NCBI GenBank assembly: GCA_002591705.1
Contig: PAAB01000066.1
Location: 1-6,366, forward strand
Direction: 5' to 3'
Source: Phycisphaerae bacterium
Lineage (GTDB): Bacteria; Planctomycetota; Phycisphaerae; Phycisphaerales; SM1A02
Length of the DNA stretch: 6,366 bases
Shown here: positions 5,855-6,366 of the stretch, piece after piece
How positions within the stretch are numbered: the first letter of the stretch is position 1
Layout of the letters: every line of letters starts with the position of its first letter
The notes under the pieces: model-generated
Seen by the model: only the letters and a program-made list of their open reading frames with translations
Databases searched by the model: none
What the model was told of the DNA's origin: nothing
Position numbers and translations under genes: made by a program

Positions 5855-5888
5855 TGAAGCGGAGGTTCCGAGAACGGCCTCCGTTTCA
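5855..5888 (-). other. Strong intergenic hairpin starting at a stop codon
   Basis: On the minus strand TGAAACGGAGG (5888-5878) pairs with CCTCCGCTTCA (5865-5855): 11 pairs including one G-T wobble. Inside, CCG and CGG pair around a TTCT loop, with a two-base AA bulge on the 3' side. The first three bases are the stop codon of the upstream gene. No T-run follows, so it is not a standard intrinsic terminator. The ribosome binding site GAGG of the 81-residue gene begins just two bases after the stem. It could be an mRNA processing or stability element, a weak terminator, or a translational control element. Confidence 0.65.
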
Positions 5889-6366
5889 AGGTTCTGGTGC
5901 CGCGGAGACCCGGGAATGCTCGTTTTTGAGCAGATTCTCCACGAGTCGGTGTGCGACGAACTGCGTGTACAGATCCATGTCAACCAGATAGAGGTCCGGG
6001 CCGTAGGCGGAATCGATCCGTGTACGACCTCGGGTGTAGGAATCCAGGGACACCAGCGTGCGGTGGTTGGAGGCATCCCAGATGCCGGCCGACTGCGCGA
6101 CGGGTCGTGCGGTGTCGGCAATTCGAGTGTCTCCCGTCGCACGTCGTGCGTGCTCCGGGTCGAAGGAGTCGCCGGTGGTGATGGCGTCGTTGGTGAAGAG
6201 CTGGACGGCCAGGCCCAGCTTCGGAGGCTGGTACGGATCCCAGGCGGTGATCGTTCCCACGACGAGTCCGTCGACTCCGAGTACCACGATCAGATTTCTC
6301 GCCTCCTGTGGAGTGGTGATCGATCGAATTCCCAGTCGCTGCATGGCGAGCAGCACCCGGTTCACC
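5886..6366 (-). CDS. Protein of unknown function, N-terminus beyond the window edge; possible CsgG/LpoB-like envelope protein
   Basis: The frame is open from the right edge to TGA at 5888-5886, giving 159 visible residues. The first visible codon is GTG, but the sequence reads like the middle of a domain (V-L-L-A-M-Q-R-L-G-I-R-S-I-T), so the true start probably lies outside the window. The segment V-D-G-L-V-V-G-T-I-T-A-W-D-P-Y at visible residues 31-45, followed by Q-P-P-K-L-G-L-A-V-Q-L-F, looks like a strand-turn-strand element. Patterns of this kind (a 'hydrophobic, G-x-I/V, then DPY and a beta strand' unit after an alpha helix) occur in lipoproteins with a CsgG/LpoB-like fold. That assignment is from pattern memory only. 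The C-terminal part holds Y-L-V-D-M-D-L-Y-T-Q-F-V-A-H-R-L-V, likely an amphipathic helix, and a polar tail. The 81-residue gene follows after 44 bp containing a hairpin. Confidence 0.7.
   Translation of the reverse strand, partial: VNRVLLAMQRLGIRSITTPQEARNLIVVLGVDGLVVGTITAWDPYQPPKLGLAVQLFTNDAITTGDSFDPEHARRATGDTRIADTARPVAQSAGIWDASNHRTLVSLDSYTRGRTRIDSAYGPDLYLVDMDLYTQFVAHRLVENLLKNEHSRVSAAPEP

Overview
The window is a compact, G+C-rich bacterial chromosome segment with eight recognisable genes and no RNA gene, insertion sequence or CRISPR array. A planctomycete of the Phycisphaerae type is the best guess. The reasons are the lysine-rich pentapeptide tail, a large exported TPR protein, lipoproteins and short proteins without an obvious family, and consistent use of G/C-ending codons. 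This is inference from style, not a taxonomic proof.

Left part, plus strand (1-2747). The window opens inside a gene whose C-terminus is a run of AKKKT/AKKKV pentapeptides encoded by near-identical 15-bp units. It is followed with almost no gap by an exported TPR protein, then yebC (translation factor/regulator family), whose stop overlaps the start of an acylphosphatase gene (ATGA). Spacing is tight throughout, so the segment may be one transcription unit.

Middle, plus strand (2744-4485). A well-formed sigma70-like promoter straddles the acylphosphatase stop codon. It is placed so that transcription should start at the ATG of the next gene, a small lipoprotein, giving a leaderless mRNA. The lipoprotein gene is followed after 30 bp by a membrane-anchored family 2 glycosyltransferase, probably in the same transcript. 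An inverted repeat overlapping the glycosyltransferase stop is a candidate terminator in the convergent junction.

Right part, minus strand (4531-6366). Reading right to left, there is a gene cut by the window edge (unknown, possibly an envelope protein with a CsgG/LpoB-like fold), then a strong hairpin that begins exactly at its stop codon, an 81-residue protein of unknown function, and a XerC-type tyrosine recombinase. The recombinase has all six catalytic residues and an insertion of about 30 residues in its N-terminal domain. A perfect 12-bp tandem duplication sits just before xerC.

No clear new multi-gene system is visible; most of the content is housekeeping. The points most worth a second look are the leaderless promoter, the stop-codon hairpin with a possible alternative fold, the XerC insertion, and the homogeneous lysine-tail repeats.
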